64,000 bases of DNA. Source: Streptomyces sp. CoH27 (GTDB lineage Bacteria; Actinomycetota; Actinomycetes; Streptomycetales; Streptomycetaceae). The notes under the pieces were generated by a model. That model was not told the DNA's origin, did no database searches, and was given only the letters and a program-made list of their open reading frames with translations. Numbering within the stretch: the first letter of the stretch is position 1; every line of letters starts with the position of its first letter. The stretch spans positions 147,599-211,598 of the forward strand of contig NZ_JAIQYY010000011.1 of NCBI RefSeq assembly GCF_020181035.1, written 5' to 3'. Positions 16,481-25,229 of the stretch are shown here, piece after piece. The translations under genes were made by a program, and so were the position numbers.

Positions 16481-16512
16481 CGCTGCCCCCGTCCGGCCGG
16501 ACGGGGGCAGCG
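16481..16512 (-). terminator. 32-bp perfect palindrome, tatC terminator
   Basis: The sequence from 16481 to 16512 is its own reverse complement (CGCTGCCCCCGTCC, then GGCC, then the mirror half). This gives a very stable 14-bp stem with a 4-nt loop. It lies 30 bp after the tatC stop and before the helicase start, so it should end tatAC transcripts. Confidence 0.75.
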
Positions 16513-16541
16513 TGCGCGATGCGTTGAGGACGGGGGCGGGA

Positions 16542-17486
16542 TCAGGTCACGTCGTCGTAGCCGTTGACCCGGTCCGTGCCCGGCAGCTCGGGAGCGCCAC
16601 TGGCGCTCACGGCCTCCACGTCGCCGATCTCTTCCGGTGTGAGGTCGAGCTGGGAGGCTTCGTCGTCCCCGGGGCCGGCGGCCTCCCGACGCGCCCTGCG
16701 CCGGTCGTTGAACATCGAGATCCCGACCGCGATGAAGTAGAGGACCCAGATCGGTGCGGCCAGCGCCAGCATCGTCAGCGGGTCCGTGCTGGGCGTGGCG
16801 ACGGCCGCGAACACCGTGATGCCGACGATCATGCCGCGCCACCAGCCGAGCATCCGCCGGCCGGTCAGGATGCCCGTGAGGTTGAGCATGACGAGCAGCA
16901 GCGGCATCTCGAAGGCGAGGCCGAAGACCACCACCATGCGTGTGACCAGGTTGAGCAGATCGTCCAGCGGAAGCAGGTTGTCCACCCCGGAGGGCGTGAA
17001 GTCGATGAGGACCTTCGCCGTGGTGGGCAGCACGTTGTAGGCGAGGTAGCCGCCGCCGAGGAAGAGGGGGAAGCCGAAGCCGACGAACGCGTAGGCGTAC
17101 TTCTTCTCGTGACGGTGCAGGCCCGGCGCGACGAACGCCCACAGTTGGTAGAGCCAGACCGGGGCGGCCATCACGATGCCGGCCATGAGGGACACCTTCA
17201 GCGCGAGCGTGAAGGGCGCCAGCAGACCGTTGATCGTGATCCGGGCGCACGTCTGGTGTTGCTTCGACTTCGCCAGTTCCTCGAAGGACTGCGAACACCC
17301 CACCGAGTGCAGCACCGGCTTGGTGAGGAGATTGATGATGTCCTTGTAGAAGAAGGCGGCCACGACCGTGACAACCAAGATCGCCAGGACACCCTTGGCG
17401 AGCCGGTTGCGCAGCTCACGCAAGTGATCCGCGAGAGGCATCCGCCCCTCGGGATCCGTCTCCTTCTTGCGGGCAGACTTGAGCAA
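16542..17486 (-). CDS. tatC: Sec-independent protein translocase TatC
   Basis: A 314-residue polytopic membrane protein, the twin-arginine signal-peptide receptor of the Tat system. The conserved cytoplasmic start MPLADHLRELRNRL precedes the first membrane helix. About six membrane segments follow, including the FxxGxxFAYF-like YAFVGFGFPLFLGGGYLAY and the conserved FEMPLLLVML region. The C-terminal 60 residues are acidic and disordered, a common Streptomyces extension. It follows tatA by 47 nt on the same strand and forms a two-gene unit. Streptomyces uses Tat heavily for secretion. Confidence 0.95.
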   Translation of the reverse strand: MLKSARKKETDPEGRMPLADHLRELRNRLAKGVLAILVVTVVAAFFYKDIINLLTKPVLHSVGCSQSFEELAKSKQHQTCARITINGLLAPFTLALKVSLMAGIVMAAPVWLYQLWAFVAPGLHRHEKKYAYAFVGFGFPLFLGGGYLAYNVLPTTAKVLIDFTPSGVDNLLPLDDLLNLVTRMVVVFGLAFEMPLLLVMLNLTGILTGRRMLGWWRGMIVGITVFAAVATPSTDPLTMLALAAPIWVLYFIAVGISMFNDRRRARREAAGPGDDEASQLDLTPEEIGDVEAVSASGAPELPGTDRVNGYDDVT

Positions 17487-17533
17487 CCCACATCCTCATC
17501 TCGTGCAGCGGACCGGATGCACCGGTCCTCGCG

Positions 17534-17821
17534 TCAGCGCTGGGTGGTCGTGTCCGTCGGCTCGTTGACCGGCCGGGAGCTGGTCACGTCGCCGGGCGCG
17601 GCCTGGATCGTGCGCTGAGCCGGGGACTGCTCCTCGGCGGGCTGGGCGGAGGCGGTGGACTGCTTGCCGTCGTCCTTCATCGCCTTGGCCTCGCTCTTCA
17701 GGATGCGCGCGGACTTGCCGAGCGAGCGAGCCATGTCCGGAAGCTTCTTGGAACCGAACACGAGGACGATCACGAGAACCAGGAGCACCAGGTGCCACGG
17801 CTCAAGTGCGTTGCGGAACAT
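17534..17821 (-). CDS. tatA: Twin-arginine translocase subunit TatA
   Basis: A 95-residue single-span protein. The N-terminal membrane helix (WHLVLLVLVIVLVFGSKKLP) is followed by the FGSKKLP hinge and the amphipathic helix DMARSLGKSARILKSEAKAM, as in TatA/TatE. The rest is a disordered Ser/Gln/Pro-rich tail. TatA oligomers form the protein-conducting part of the translocase together with TatC, encoded 47 nt downstream. A TatB gene is not in the window; in Streptomyces it lies elsewhere. Confidence 0.95.
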   Translation of the reverse strand: MFRNALEPWHLVLLVLVIVLVFGSKKLPDMARSLGKSARILKSEAKAMKDDGKQSTASAQPAEEQSPAQRTIQAAPGDVTSSRPVNEPTDTTTQR

Positions 17822-18056
17822 AAGTCTTCACCTTCTCACTGAGGCGGGCGGCTGGGCATGTCCGACGGGTCGGACAAGTGTCTGACCATCGTGCTGGCAG
17901 CGATCGTAACGCCCAGGGGTGAACGTAGAACAATCCCCGTGCGTACTCCCGCTCTCTGCGGACCGCGCCTCGTTTCCGGGCCGCGACCAGCAGCGTACCT
18001 GGCCGGACCGGCAAGGTGACAGGTCGAAGTGACCCAAAGCGCACGGCCTGCGGTGA

Positions 18057-18251
18057 TCAGAGCGCATCGACAGCACGGGCCGTGCTGACGGCCGCCCGCT
18101 CCAGATCCTCCGCCGCCCTGTTGATACGGCGCGCGGAATCGGCGACCTGCTGCCCGAGGCGCCGCGCCTCCAGGAAGACCCGGACGGCGAGCACCCCCAG
18201 GACAGCGAGACCCAGGAAACCCACGGCTACCGCGAACATCGGCCAGAACAT
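18057..18251 (-). CDS. Small single-span membrane protein, DUF948-like
   Basis: A 64-residue protein starting MFWPMFAVAVGFLGLAVLGV, so one N-terminal membrane helix, followed by an amphipathic helical region (EARRLGQQVADSARRINRAAEDLERAA). It resembles the short DUF948-type proteins of Gram-positive bacteria, but the match is by pattern only. The ATG at 18251 comes just after the zinc-ribbon gene on the same strand (10-nt gap). The position between pafC and tatA is, from memory, conserved in Streptomyces. Function unknown. Confidence 0.65.
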   Translation of the reverse strand: MFWPMFAVAVGFLGLAVLGVLAVRVFLEARRLGQQVADSARRINRAAEDLERAAVSTARAVDAL

Positions 18252-18261
18252 GACGTCGAGA

Positions 18262-18543
18262 CTAGACGGTGGAGTGCAGGCGCAGCGTCCTGACCCCACC
18301 GCCGGTGAGCAGCTCGACGATCCGCTCCCCGGCGGGCTTGCGGACGGCGGCACCGCAGTCGGGGCAGGTGAAGGAGTAGAACGTCGTACGGCTGGACGCG
18401 CCGATGGCGAGGCGCAGTGCGCTCGCGGCCAGCTCGAAGCGGCCTCGGCAGTCCGGGCAGCCCGCTTTGAACATCACGGGGACGACTCTCCTCATCCCCG
18501 CGAAGGCGGTCGCCACCGTCATCTCACCCGCACGCTCGCTCAC
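18262..18543 (-). CDS. Small zinc-ribbon protein
   Basis: A 93-residue protein with two CPDC knuckles (KAGCPDCRGRFELAA and SFTCPDCGAAVRKPAGE), consistent with one structural zinc site. The ends (ERIVELLTGGGVRTLRL) are plain. I take the GTG at 18543 (VSERAGEMTVATAFAG) because AAGGAGGAG lies about 10 nt upstream. The ATG at 18522 is an alternative. It sits between pafC and the small membrane protein in the same leftward unit. No function can be inferred beyond nucleic-acid or protein binding through the ribbon. Confidence 0.7.
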   Translation of the reverse strand: MSERAGEMTVATAFAGMRRVVPVMFKAGCPDCRGRFELAASALRLAIGASSRTTFYSFTCPDCGAAVRKPAGERIVELLTGGGVRTLRLHSTV

Positions 18544-18631
18544 AGGCCTCGCTCCTCCTTGTGGTCGTTCGCCAAGCACGCCGCTGGATGTGCCGCACGT
18601 CGGACACGGCCCCGCGCCCCTCTGGAGCGCC

Positions 18632-19636
18632 TCACCGACCGGAGCTTGCCGGCTGCCCCGTGTCGTACGCCGCCAAGGCCTCGGCCGCCGCCGTCCGAGC
18701 ACTTTCGGCCAGCTCCGGCGGGGAGACGATCCGGCCGTCGGCGCCGAGGCGCAGGGCCAGTCGGCGCAGGGAGGCCGGGTCGGGGGTGCGCAGAGTGATA
18801 CGCAGGCCGCCGTCGGGAAGCTCATCGGCGCTGTCGTGCGGGTAGTACTCGGCGACCCAGCGGCCGCCGGGGCCCACCTCGACCACGACCTCCGGGTCCT
18901 CGGCGGCCGGCTGCACCAGGGCCTCGGAGAGGTCCCGCAGCTCTATCTCGGGCGGCGCGGACGGCTCGTCCAGGATTCTGATCTCGGCCACCCGGTCGAG
19001 CCGGAAGGTGCGCCGTGCCTCGGAGCGGCGGCACCAGGCCTCGACATAGGTGTGTCCCACGCTGACCAGGCGGATGGGATCGATCTCGCGCTCGGTGACC
19101 TCGTCGCGGGCCGGGGAGTAGTAGCGGATCCACAGCCGGCGGCGCTCGGAGATGGCCCGGTCGACGTCGGCGAAGACACCGCCCTCGGACTCGAAGGTCA
19201 CCGACAGCCGGGCGCTGGCCCCGGCGGCCTCGCCGGCCGCGGCCTCCACCTTGGCGGTGGCGCGCAGCAGGGCCTGGCGGTCGCTCTCGCGCAGGCCGGG
19301 CAGGGTGGAGACCGCGCGGGCGGCCACGAGCAGCGCGGTGGCCTCGTCGGCGGCGAGCCGGAGCGGCTCGGCGGCCTCCTCGCCGAGCGCGGCCGGGTTG
19401 TGCCACCAGATGCGCTCGCCGTCGGTGTCGATGTCCAGCAGGTCGCCGCCGCGGAAGCTGGTGCCGCACATGGGCAGCAGATCGAGGTCGGCGACCAGCT
19501 CGTCCTCGGTGATGCCGAAGGCGCGGGCGACGTCCGCGATCCGGGCGCCGGGGCGCTCCCTGAGATACGTGACCAGGGAGAGCATCCGCCGGGTCTGGTC
19601 GATGGCGTTCACGGGCCTGACCGGTTTGCCTGCCAT
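18632..19636 (-). CDS. pafC: WYL-domain transcriptional regulator PafC
   Basis: A 334-residue protein with an N-terminal winged helix-turn-helix (DQTRRMLSLVTYLRERPGARIADVARAFGITEDELVADLDLL) and a central-to-C-terminal WYL domain (LWIRYYSPARDEVTEREIDP, GHTYVEAWCRRSEARRTFRL). In Mycobacterium PafB and PafC together activate the LexA/RecA-independent DNA-damage response; WYL domains sense nucleic acid or other ligands. It follows pafB by 15 nt, so the two are co-expressed. The link with the Pup system is positional (pafA is four genes upstream) and not a direct enzymatic role. Confidence 0.9.
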   Translation of the reverse strand: MAGKPVRPVNAIDQTRRMLSLVTYLRERPGARIADVARAFGITEDELVADLDLLPMCGTSFRGGDLLDIDTDGERIWWHNPAALGEEAAEPLRLAADEATALLVAARAVSTLPGLRESDRQALLRATAKVEAAAGEAAGASARLSVTFESEGGVFADVDRAISERRRLWIRYYSPARDEVTEREIDPIRLVSVGHTYVEAWCRRSEARRTFRLDRVAEIRILDEPSAPPEIELRDLSEALVQPAAEDPEVVVEVGPGGRWVAEYYPHDSADELPDGGLRITLRTPDPASLRRLALRLGADGRIVSPPELAESARTAAAEALAAYDTGQPASSGR

Positions 19637-19651
19637 GGTGGTACTCCCCCC

Positions 19652-20629
19652 TCAGCCCTTGGCCACGGCGCGCAGCCGGTCCACCACGTCCGCGCGCAGC
19701 TCGGCCGGCTCCAGGACCACCACGTCCGGTCCGAACTCGACCAGCCAGGCGTCCAGGCCGTGCCCGTACGGAATCTCCAACTCGTCCCAGCCGTCGCCGA
19801 GTTCCCGGACGCTGATGGCCTTCGCCCGAAGGGGGTAACCGGAGCCGGAGCGCAGCCGGATCAGCGCCGAGCGGTCGGTGATCTCCCCGGCCCAGCTCGC
19901 CACGGTCTCGCGCACGGTGACGACGTCCGGCACGGGGGCGGTGAAGCCGGTGCCGCGCGAGCGGACCCGGCCGGTGATCCGGGAGAGCCGGAAGACGCGC
20001 TCGGCGCCCCGGTCACGGTCGAATCCGGCCAGATACCAGTGCCCGCGCCAGCACTCCAGGGCCCAGGGCTCCACGTGCCGGGGCTCGGGGCGGGCGGCGG
20101 AGGCCTTGCGGTACTCGAAGACGACCGGGCGTCGGTCGCGGCAGGCCAGCATCAGGGGCTCGAAGGCGGTCTCGTGGACCGGGATGCGCGGTTCCAGGGC
20201 GCCGTGCGCCTCGTAGGGGTCGACGTCCTCGGGCAGTCCGGCGGCGCGCAGCTTCTGCAGGGCGCCGCTGGCGGCACCGGCGAGGCGGGCCTGCTGCCAC
20301 ACCTTGGCGGCGAGTCCGAGCGCCGCGGCCTCCTCGGCGTCCAGGGTGATGGGCGGCAGGCGGTTGCTGTCGCGGCGGGCGAGATAGCCGACCTCGCCGT
20401 CGAGGTTCTCCACGGTCTCGATGACCAGGCCCAGCTCGCGCAGGTCGTCCTTGTCCCGCTCGAACATGCGGTTGAAGGAGTCGTCGCTGCCCGCCCCACC
20501 GGTCTGCGGCCTGGCGGCCTCGACGTATGCCTCGATGGAGTCCCGCAGCTCACGCTTGCTGAGCGGCCGCCGTGCCCCGAGCAGGCACAGCGCGAGGTTC
20601 ATCAGCCGCTCGGCCTTGGCAATGGCCAT
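19652..20629 (-). CDS. pafB: WYL-domain transcriptional regulator PafB
   Basis: A 325-residue paralogue of PafC: winged helix (AERLMNLALCLLGARRPLSKRELRDSIEAY, then FNRMFERDKDDLRELG) and WYL domain (RRPVVFEYRKASAARPEPRHVEPWALECW, RGHWYLAGFDRDRGAERVFRLSRI). I chose the ATG at 20629 (MAIAKAERLMN), with GAAGGG about 6 nt upstream, instead of the longer frame whose first residues look non-coding. It probably forms a heterodimer with PafC, encoded 15 nt downstream, controlling repair genes such as recA. Confidence 0.9.
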   Translation of the reverse strand: MAIAKAERLMNLALCLLGARRPLSKRELRDSIEAYVEAARPQTGGAGSDDSFNRMFERDKDDLRELGLVIETVENLDGEVGYLARRDSNRLPPITLDAEEAAALGLAAKVWQQARLAGAASGALQKLRAAGLPEDVDPYEAHGALEPRIPVHETAFEPLMLACRDRRPVVFEYRKASAARPEPRHVEPWALECWRGHWYLAGFDRDRGAERVFRLSRITGRVRSRGTGFTAPVPDVVTVRETVASWAGEITDRSALIRLRSGSGYPLRAKAISVRELGDGWDELEIPYGHGLDAWLVEFGPDVVVLEPAELRADVVDRLRAVAKG

Positions 20630-20702
20630 CGACGCCCTTCGCCTCCCCTTTTCATGCTTCCGACCGATGACCGTACCGCTCCTCGGTGCGGTGGCAAAAG
20701 CG

Positions 20703-20730
20703 AGGGCCCATGCCCGGGCAGGCATGGGCC
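20703..20730 (-). terminator. Terminator after the cytosolic FKBP gene
   Basis: GGGCCCATGCC and GGCATGGGCCC form an 11-bp perfect stem with a 6-nt loop, 19 bp past the FKBP stop and before pafB. It probably separates the two leftward units. Confidence 0.65.
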
Positions 20731-20748
20731 CCGAGTGATCGGATCCGA

Positions 20749-21120
20749 TCAGACGGCGATGAGGTCCACCACGAAGATCAGCGTCTCGCCGGGCTTGATC
20801 GCCGGGGTCGGGCTCTGGTCGCCGTAGGCGAGGTGGGCGGGGATGGTCAGCTGGCGGCGGCCGCCGACCTTCATGCCCTGGACGCCCTGGTCCCAGCCCT
20901 TGATGACGCGGCCCCCGCCGAGCGGGAAGCGGAACGGGGTGCCCCGGTTCCAGCTGGCGTCGAACTCCTCGCCGGTGCTGTAGGAGACGCCCACGTAGTG
21001 CACGGTGACGGTCTGGCCCGCCTGCGCGACCTCGCCGTCGCCCTCCCAGATGTCCTTGATCTCAAGGTCGGCCGGGGCCGGGCCCTCCGGGAAGTCGATC
21101 TCGGGCTTGTCGATGCTCAC
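20749..21120 (-). CDS. Cytosolic FKBP-type peptidyl-prolyl isomerase
   Basis: A 123-residue single-domain FKBP. Characteristic elements: QTVTVHYVGVSYSTGEEFDA, GTPFRFPLGGGRVIKGWDQG, RRQLTIPAHLAYGD, and the closing strand ETLIFVVDLIAV. No signal peptide is present, so it acts in the cytoplasm, catalysing cis-trans isomerisation of prolyl bonds and probably binding FK506-like macrolides. It starts 85 bp after the lipoprotein FKBP stop on the same strand. Confidence 0.92.
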   Translation of the reverse strand: MSIDKPEIDFPEGPAPADLEIKDIWEGDGEVAQAGQTVTVHYVGVSYSTGEEFDASWNRGTPFRFPLGGGRVIKGWDQGVQGMKVGGRRQLTIPAHLAYGDQSPTPAIKPGETLIFVVDLIAV

Positions 21121-21205
21121 GTCAAAAGCTCCTGCTTGTGTACGACACGAATCGCGGACAGTCTTTCATCTCCACAGGCGTCCCGCCCGCCTCGGGCACC
21201 GGGCG

Positions 21206-22210
21206 CTACATCGCCGCGAGGATGTCCACCGTGAACACGAGGGTGGAGCCCTTCTTGATGTCACCGCCGCTCGGCGGGGTGTTGCCGTAACCCAGCTCCG
21301 GCGGGACGACGATCAGCACCCGGCTGCCGATCTTCTTGCCGGTCAGACCCAGTGCCAGGCCCTTGACCGTCTGCTGCATCTGCTGCAGCGAGAACTGGGC
21401 GAGCCGGCCCGAGCCGTACGTCCGCTCGAAGGTCTTGCCGCTGTCCCAGACCAGGCCCTGGAACTGGCACAGGACCGCCTGGTCGGCCTTGAGCTCGGCT
21501 CCGTCGCCCTCCAGGACATACTCGGACACGAGCTTCTTCGGCGGGGCGGTCTTGGGAATGGTGACCTTCGGGACGTTGCCGTCGGTGTCGGTGGCCACCT
21601 TGGGCAGGGCCGCGTCGGTCTGCGCGACGGCCTTGCCGTGCGCGGAGCTCTTGGAGTTGAAGGACCCGATCAGGTCGATCACGAAGACCAGCGTGTCCGT
21701 GCCCTTGATGCCCGCCTGCGCGTTGCCCGACGTGCCGTAGCCCCAGGTGGGCGGCACGGCGATCTGGATGCGGCTGCCGGTCTTCTTGCCCGTGAGCGCG
21801 TACCGCCAGCCGTCGATGATGCTGCCCTGGGCCAGCTGCATCACCAGCGGGCTCTTGCGGTCGTAGGAGTTGTCGAAGACCTTGGCGGTGTCCCAGATCT
21901 GGCCCAGGTAGTTGGCCTGGATGAAGTCGTTCTCGGCGACCGTGCGGCCGCTGCCCGCGATCACGGTCTTGACCGCGAGGTTCTTCGACGGCTCCCCGGT
22001 GCCCTTCGCCACCGTCGGCTTCTCGCCGAACTTCGTGCCCGCCGTGATCGCCGGCAGCGGTCCCTCCACGATCTTCGGCGGGGGTGCCGTGGACACCGAG
22101 GGCGTCGGCGAGGCGCTCGCCTTGCTGGAGGCGGACTTGTTGTCACCGCACGCGGAGAGGGTGACCAGTCCCGCGGGTACGGCGGCGAGGAAGAGTGAGC
22201 GTCGGCGCAC
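21206..22210 (-). CDS. Secreted FKBP lipoprotein with two isomerase domains
   Basis: A 334-residue protein beginning VRRRSLFLAAVPAGLVTLSACGD: basic start, hydrophobic core and the lipobox LSAC, so it would be lipidated and attached outside the membrane. A Ser/Thr/Pro linker follows, then two FKBP domains. The first (NDFIQANYLGQIWDTAK ... IAVPPTWGYG) covers about residues 90-180, the second (VLCQFQGLVWDSGKTFE ... IVVPPELGYG) about residues 240-334. It is a plausible extracytoplasmic folding factor. The GTG at 22210 is preferred since the signal peptide starts there. Confidence 0.88.
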   Translation of the reverse strand: MRRRSLFLAAVPAGLVTLSACGDNKSASSKASASPTPSVSTAPPPKIVEGPLPAITAGTKFGEKPTVAKGTGEPSKNLAVKTVIAGSGRTVAENDFIQANYLGQIWDTAKVFDNSYDRKSPLVMQLAQGSIIDGWRYALTGKKTGSRIQIAVPPTWGYGTSGNAQAGIKGTDTLVFVIDLIGSFNSKSSAHGKAVAQTDAALPKVATDTDGNVPKVTIPKTAPPKKLVSEYVLEGDGAELKADQAVLCQFQGLVWDSGKTFERTYGSGRLAQFSLQQMQQTVKGLALGLTGKKIGSRVLIVVPPELGYGNTPPSGGDIKKGSTLVFTVDILAAM

Positions 22211-22273
22211 GGAAGGGCCTCGTAATCGGTCGATCTTGTGGATTGGCGTGCGCGCAACTCTACGACGCGAGAA

Positions 22274-22302
22274 GGGCGCCGTACGGGAAACGTACGACGC
22301 CC
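22274..22302 (-). terminator. Hairpin after pafA
   Basis: GGGCGCCGTACG and CGTACGACGCCC pair with a single mismatch around GGAAA, 52 bp past the pafA stop. This is a likely terminator between pafA and the FKBP lipoprotein gene. Confidence 0.55.
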
Positions 22303-22353
22303 GTGTGGCGTTCCGGCAATTCGGTGCGGAAACGCTTGACTCGCTCGTCTTCG

Positions 22354-23715
22354 TCACATTCCGGCGATGAGCTTCTCCACCCGGTCGTCCACGGAACGGA
22401 ACGGGTCCTTGCACAACACGGTGCGTTGTGCCTGGTCGTTGAGCTTGAGGTGGACCCAGTCGACCGTGAAGTCCCGGCGCTGTTCCTGGGCGCGGCGGAT
22501 GAAGTCGCCGCGCAGCCTGGCCCGAGTGGTCTGCGGGGGAACCGACTTGCCCTCGAAGATCTTCAAGTCGTTGCAGACCCGCGCGGCTTGGCCCTTGCGC
22601 TCCAGCAGGTAGTACAGGCCGCGGCGGCGATGGATGTCGTGGTAGGCGAGGTCTATCTGCGCGACCCGCGGGTGCGACATGGTCATGTTGTGCTTGGCCC
22701 GGTACCGCTCGATGAGCTTGTACTTCATGACCCAGTCGATCTCGGTGGCGATGCGGTCCAGTTCCTCGGCCTCGATCGCGTCGAGGGTGCGGCCCCACAG
22801 CTCCAGGACCTGGGCGACGGTGCCGGTGCGGATGCCCCGGCGGTCGCAGAAGTCCACGGCCTTGTCGAAGTACTCGCGCTGCACCTCCAGCGCGGACGCC
22901 TCCCGGCCGCTGGCCAGGCGGACCTTGCGGCGGCCGGTGATGTCGTGGCTGACCTCGCGGATCGCCCGGATCGGGTTCTCCAGGGTCAGGTCGCGCATCA
23001 CGGTGCCCGCCTCGATCATGCGCAGCACGAGGTCGGTCGCGCCGACCTTGAGCAGCATGGTCGTCTCGGACATGTTCGAGTCGCCCACGATGACGTGCAG
23101 CCGGCGGTAGCGCTCGGCGTCCGCGTGCGGTTCATCGCGCGTGTTGATGATGGGCCGCGAGCGGGTCGTGGCCGAGGAGACGCCCTCCCAGATGTGCTCG
23201 GCGCGCTGGCTGACGCAGTACACGGCGCCGCGCGGGGTCTGGAGCACCTTGCCGGCGCCGCACAGCAGCTGCCGGGTGACCAGGAAGGGGATGAGGATGT
23301 CCGCGAGCCGGGAGAACTCCCCGTGCCGGGCCACCAGATAGTTCTCGTGGCAGCCGTAGGAGTTGCCCGCCGAGTCGGTGTTGTTCTTGAACAGGTAGAC
23401 GTCGCCTGCGATTCCCTCCTCGTGCAGGCGTCGTTCCGCGTCCACCAGGAGTCCTTCGAGAATGCGCTCGCCGGCCTTGTCGTGGGTGACCAGTTCGATC
23501 ACGTTGTCACATTCGGGGGTCGCGTATTCCGGATGTGAGCCCACGTCGAGATAGAGCCGGGCGCCGTTTCGCAGAAAGACATTGCTGCTGCGGCCCCATG
23601 ACACGACACGGCGGAAGAGGTACCGCGCCACCTCGTCAGGCGACAGGCGGCGCTGTCCCCTGAACGTGCACGTGACGCCGTACTCGTTCTCCAGCCCGAA
23701 AATGCGGCGGTCCAT
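22354..23715 (-). CDS. pafA: Pup-protein ligase PafA
   Basis: A 453-residue carboxylate-amine ligase of the glutamine-synthetase-like superfamily. It phosphorylates the C-terminal glutamate of Pup and joins it to substrate lysines. Signatures: GLENEYGVTC at the N-terminus (Mg/ATP ligands), RLYLDVGSHPEYATPECD with the catalytic-base aspartate, KNNTDSAGNSYGCHENYL, and INTRDEPHADAERYRRLHVI. It lacks the roughly 40-residue Dop loop, which separates it from the Dop paralogue at 29100-30611. It follows the MFS gene by 9 nt, so it could be read from that promoter. It lies about 3 kb away from the pup-prc cluster. Confidence 0.95.
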   Translation of the reverse strand: MDRRIFGLENEYGVTCTFRGQRRLSPDEVARYLFRRVVSWGRSSNVFLRNGARLYLDVGSHPEYATPECDNVIELVTHDKAGERILEGLLVDAERRLHEEGIAGDVYLFKNNTDSAGNSYGCHENYLVARHGEFSRLADILIPFLVTRQLLCGAGKVLQTPRGAVYCVSQRAEHIWEGVSSATTRSRPIINTRDEPHADAERYRRLHVIVGDSNMSETTMLLKVGATDLVLRMIEAGTVMRDLTLENPIRAIREVSHDITGRRKVRLASGREASALEVQREYFDKAVDFCDRRGIRTGTVAQVLELWGRTLDAIEAEELDRIATEIDWVMKYKLIERYRAKHNMTMSHPRVAQIDLAYHDIHRRRGLYYLLERKGQAARVCNDLKIFEGKSVPPQTTRARLRGDFIRRAQEQRRDFTVDWVHLKLNDQAQRTVLCKDPFRSVDDRVEKLIAGM

Positions 23716-23724
23716 GACTGAACA

Positions 23725-24984
23725 TTACGCCCGATCCCCTGAGCTGAAACGGGGTTCGACAGCACGATTTGGATCATTTTCCGATGAAGCCGCAACGACC
23801 TCGCCGCACGCGGGAGCTGCGAGGACCCGTGCGGTGGCGAGCAGGACCAGCAGGGACACGGCCCCCGCGACACCGGGCACGGCGAAGCCCCACACCGTGC
23901 CGCCGGCCTGGACGACGGGTCCCGCGAGGCCCGTGCCGACCGAGGCGCCCACGGTGAACGTCGTCACGAGCCAGGAGAACGCCTCGGTGACGGTCCCGCT
24001 GGGCGCATGCCGGTCGACGATGATGAACGCGCAGGCGATACAGGGTGCGAGGAACACTCCGGACAGGACCGTGAGCAGGACCATGGCCACCGCGCCCGGC
24101 ACCAGCGTCAGCGGCAGGTAACACACCGCCAGAAGGGCCACCAGGAACCGCAGTCGCCGCTCGGGCGCACCGGCCCACCGGCGGGCGCCGTAGACCGTAC
24201 CGCCGGCGAGCGCGCCGAGGCCGAGCCCGGCCATCATCCAGCCGTAGACCGCGTCGCCGCCGTGTCCGTCGGCGTACGACACCGACGCGACCGTGATGGA
24301 GCCCAGCGCGATGCCGATGAACAGGAAGGCGCCGAGCAGGGCGAGCAGGCCGGGCGAGCGCAGGGCGCCGAGCCAGTGCGCCTCGCGCGGGGCCGAGCGC
24401 CACGCGCGCGAGGGCGGCGAGACGACCACGGAGAGCGCGCCGAGGACGCCCAGGAGGTTCAGCACGAGCAGGGCGGCACGCTCGTCCCACAGGGACACGC
24501 ACAGGGTCACCAGCAGCGGCCCCACGGTGAACATGACCTCCTGCGCGATCGCGTCCATGGCGTACGCGGTGTGCACCTGCTCCTCGCGGCGCAGCACCGA
24601 CGGCCACAGGGCGCGCAGGCCGCCTTCCAGGGGCGGGGCGAACAGCCCGGCCACGGCGACGGACGCGTAGGCGAGCGGCAGCGGGTCGGTGCCGGACAGG
24701 GCGAAGACGGTCATGGAGAGGGCGGCGAGGAGGGCGGCGGGCAGCTGGACGCGCGGCTGGCCGTGCAGGTCCACGAGCCGGCCCAGCACCGGCTGGCCGA
24801 CCGCGTTGGCGACGCCGTAGACGGCCGCGAGGGCGCCGGCGAGGCTGTACGTGCCGCCCTCGGCGCGGACGAACAGCACCAGGGCGATCGCGGCGGTGGC
24901 GTTGGGCAGCCGGCCCACCAGGGTGCCGGTGAGCAGCCGCAGCGCGTGCCGCGCCCGGAGTATCTCCAGGTATCCGGTGGCCAT
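23725..24984 (-). CDS. MFS transporter
   Basis: A 419-residue membrane protein with about twelve hydrophobic segments. The N-terminal half has LRLLTGTLVGRLPNATAAIALVLF and the intracellular loop VLGRLVDLHGQPRV, in the position of the MFS GxLaDrxGrr motif. A long family of actinobacterial efflux-type MFS proteins looks like this; the substrate is unknown. The gene ends 9 nt before pafA, which suggests shared transcription. It is divergent from the LacI regulator at 25230 (245-bp gap), its probable controller. Confidence 0.85.
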   Translation of the reverse strand: MATGYLEILRARHALRLLTGTLVGRLPNATAAIALVLFVRAEGGTYSLAGALAAVYGVANAVGQPVLGRLVDLHGQPRVQLPAALLAALSMTVFALSGTDPLPLAYASVAVAGLFAPPLEGGLRALWPSVLRREEQVHTAYAMDAIAQEVMFTVGPLLVTLCVSLWDERAALLVLNLLGVLGALSVVVSPPSRAWRSAPREAHWLGALRSPGLLALLGAFLFIGIALGSITVASVSYADGHGGDAVYGWMMAGLGLGALAGGTVYGARRWAGAPERRLRFLVALLAVCYLPLTLVPGAVAMVLLTVLSGVFLAPCIACAFIIVDRHAPSGTVTEAFSWLVTTFTVGASVGTGLAGPVVQAGGTVWGFAVPGVAGAVSLLVLLATARVLAAPACGEVVAASSENDPNRAVEPRFSSGDRA

Positions 24985-25229
24985 GTACCGCCTCCAACGG
25001 CTCCCCCCGGGACGCCTCGACGACCCGACGTGTTACGTATAACTTCCGTCTTCATACGTACCATGTGCGCTGTTCGGACGTCCAGACGACGGGAGTGAGC
25101 CGGAGGGCGCGCCGGTGTCGGGGGGCGCGAGCGCGCGGAGGCCCGAAGGGCTGAGCACGGTCGCGCTCTCGAACACCGGCTGAGAGCGCCCGGAGGCGAA
25201 CGACCCAAAAAGAAGGGAGCGCACCCGCG

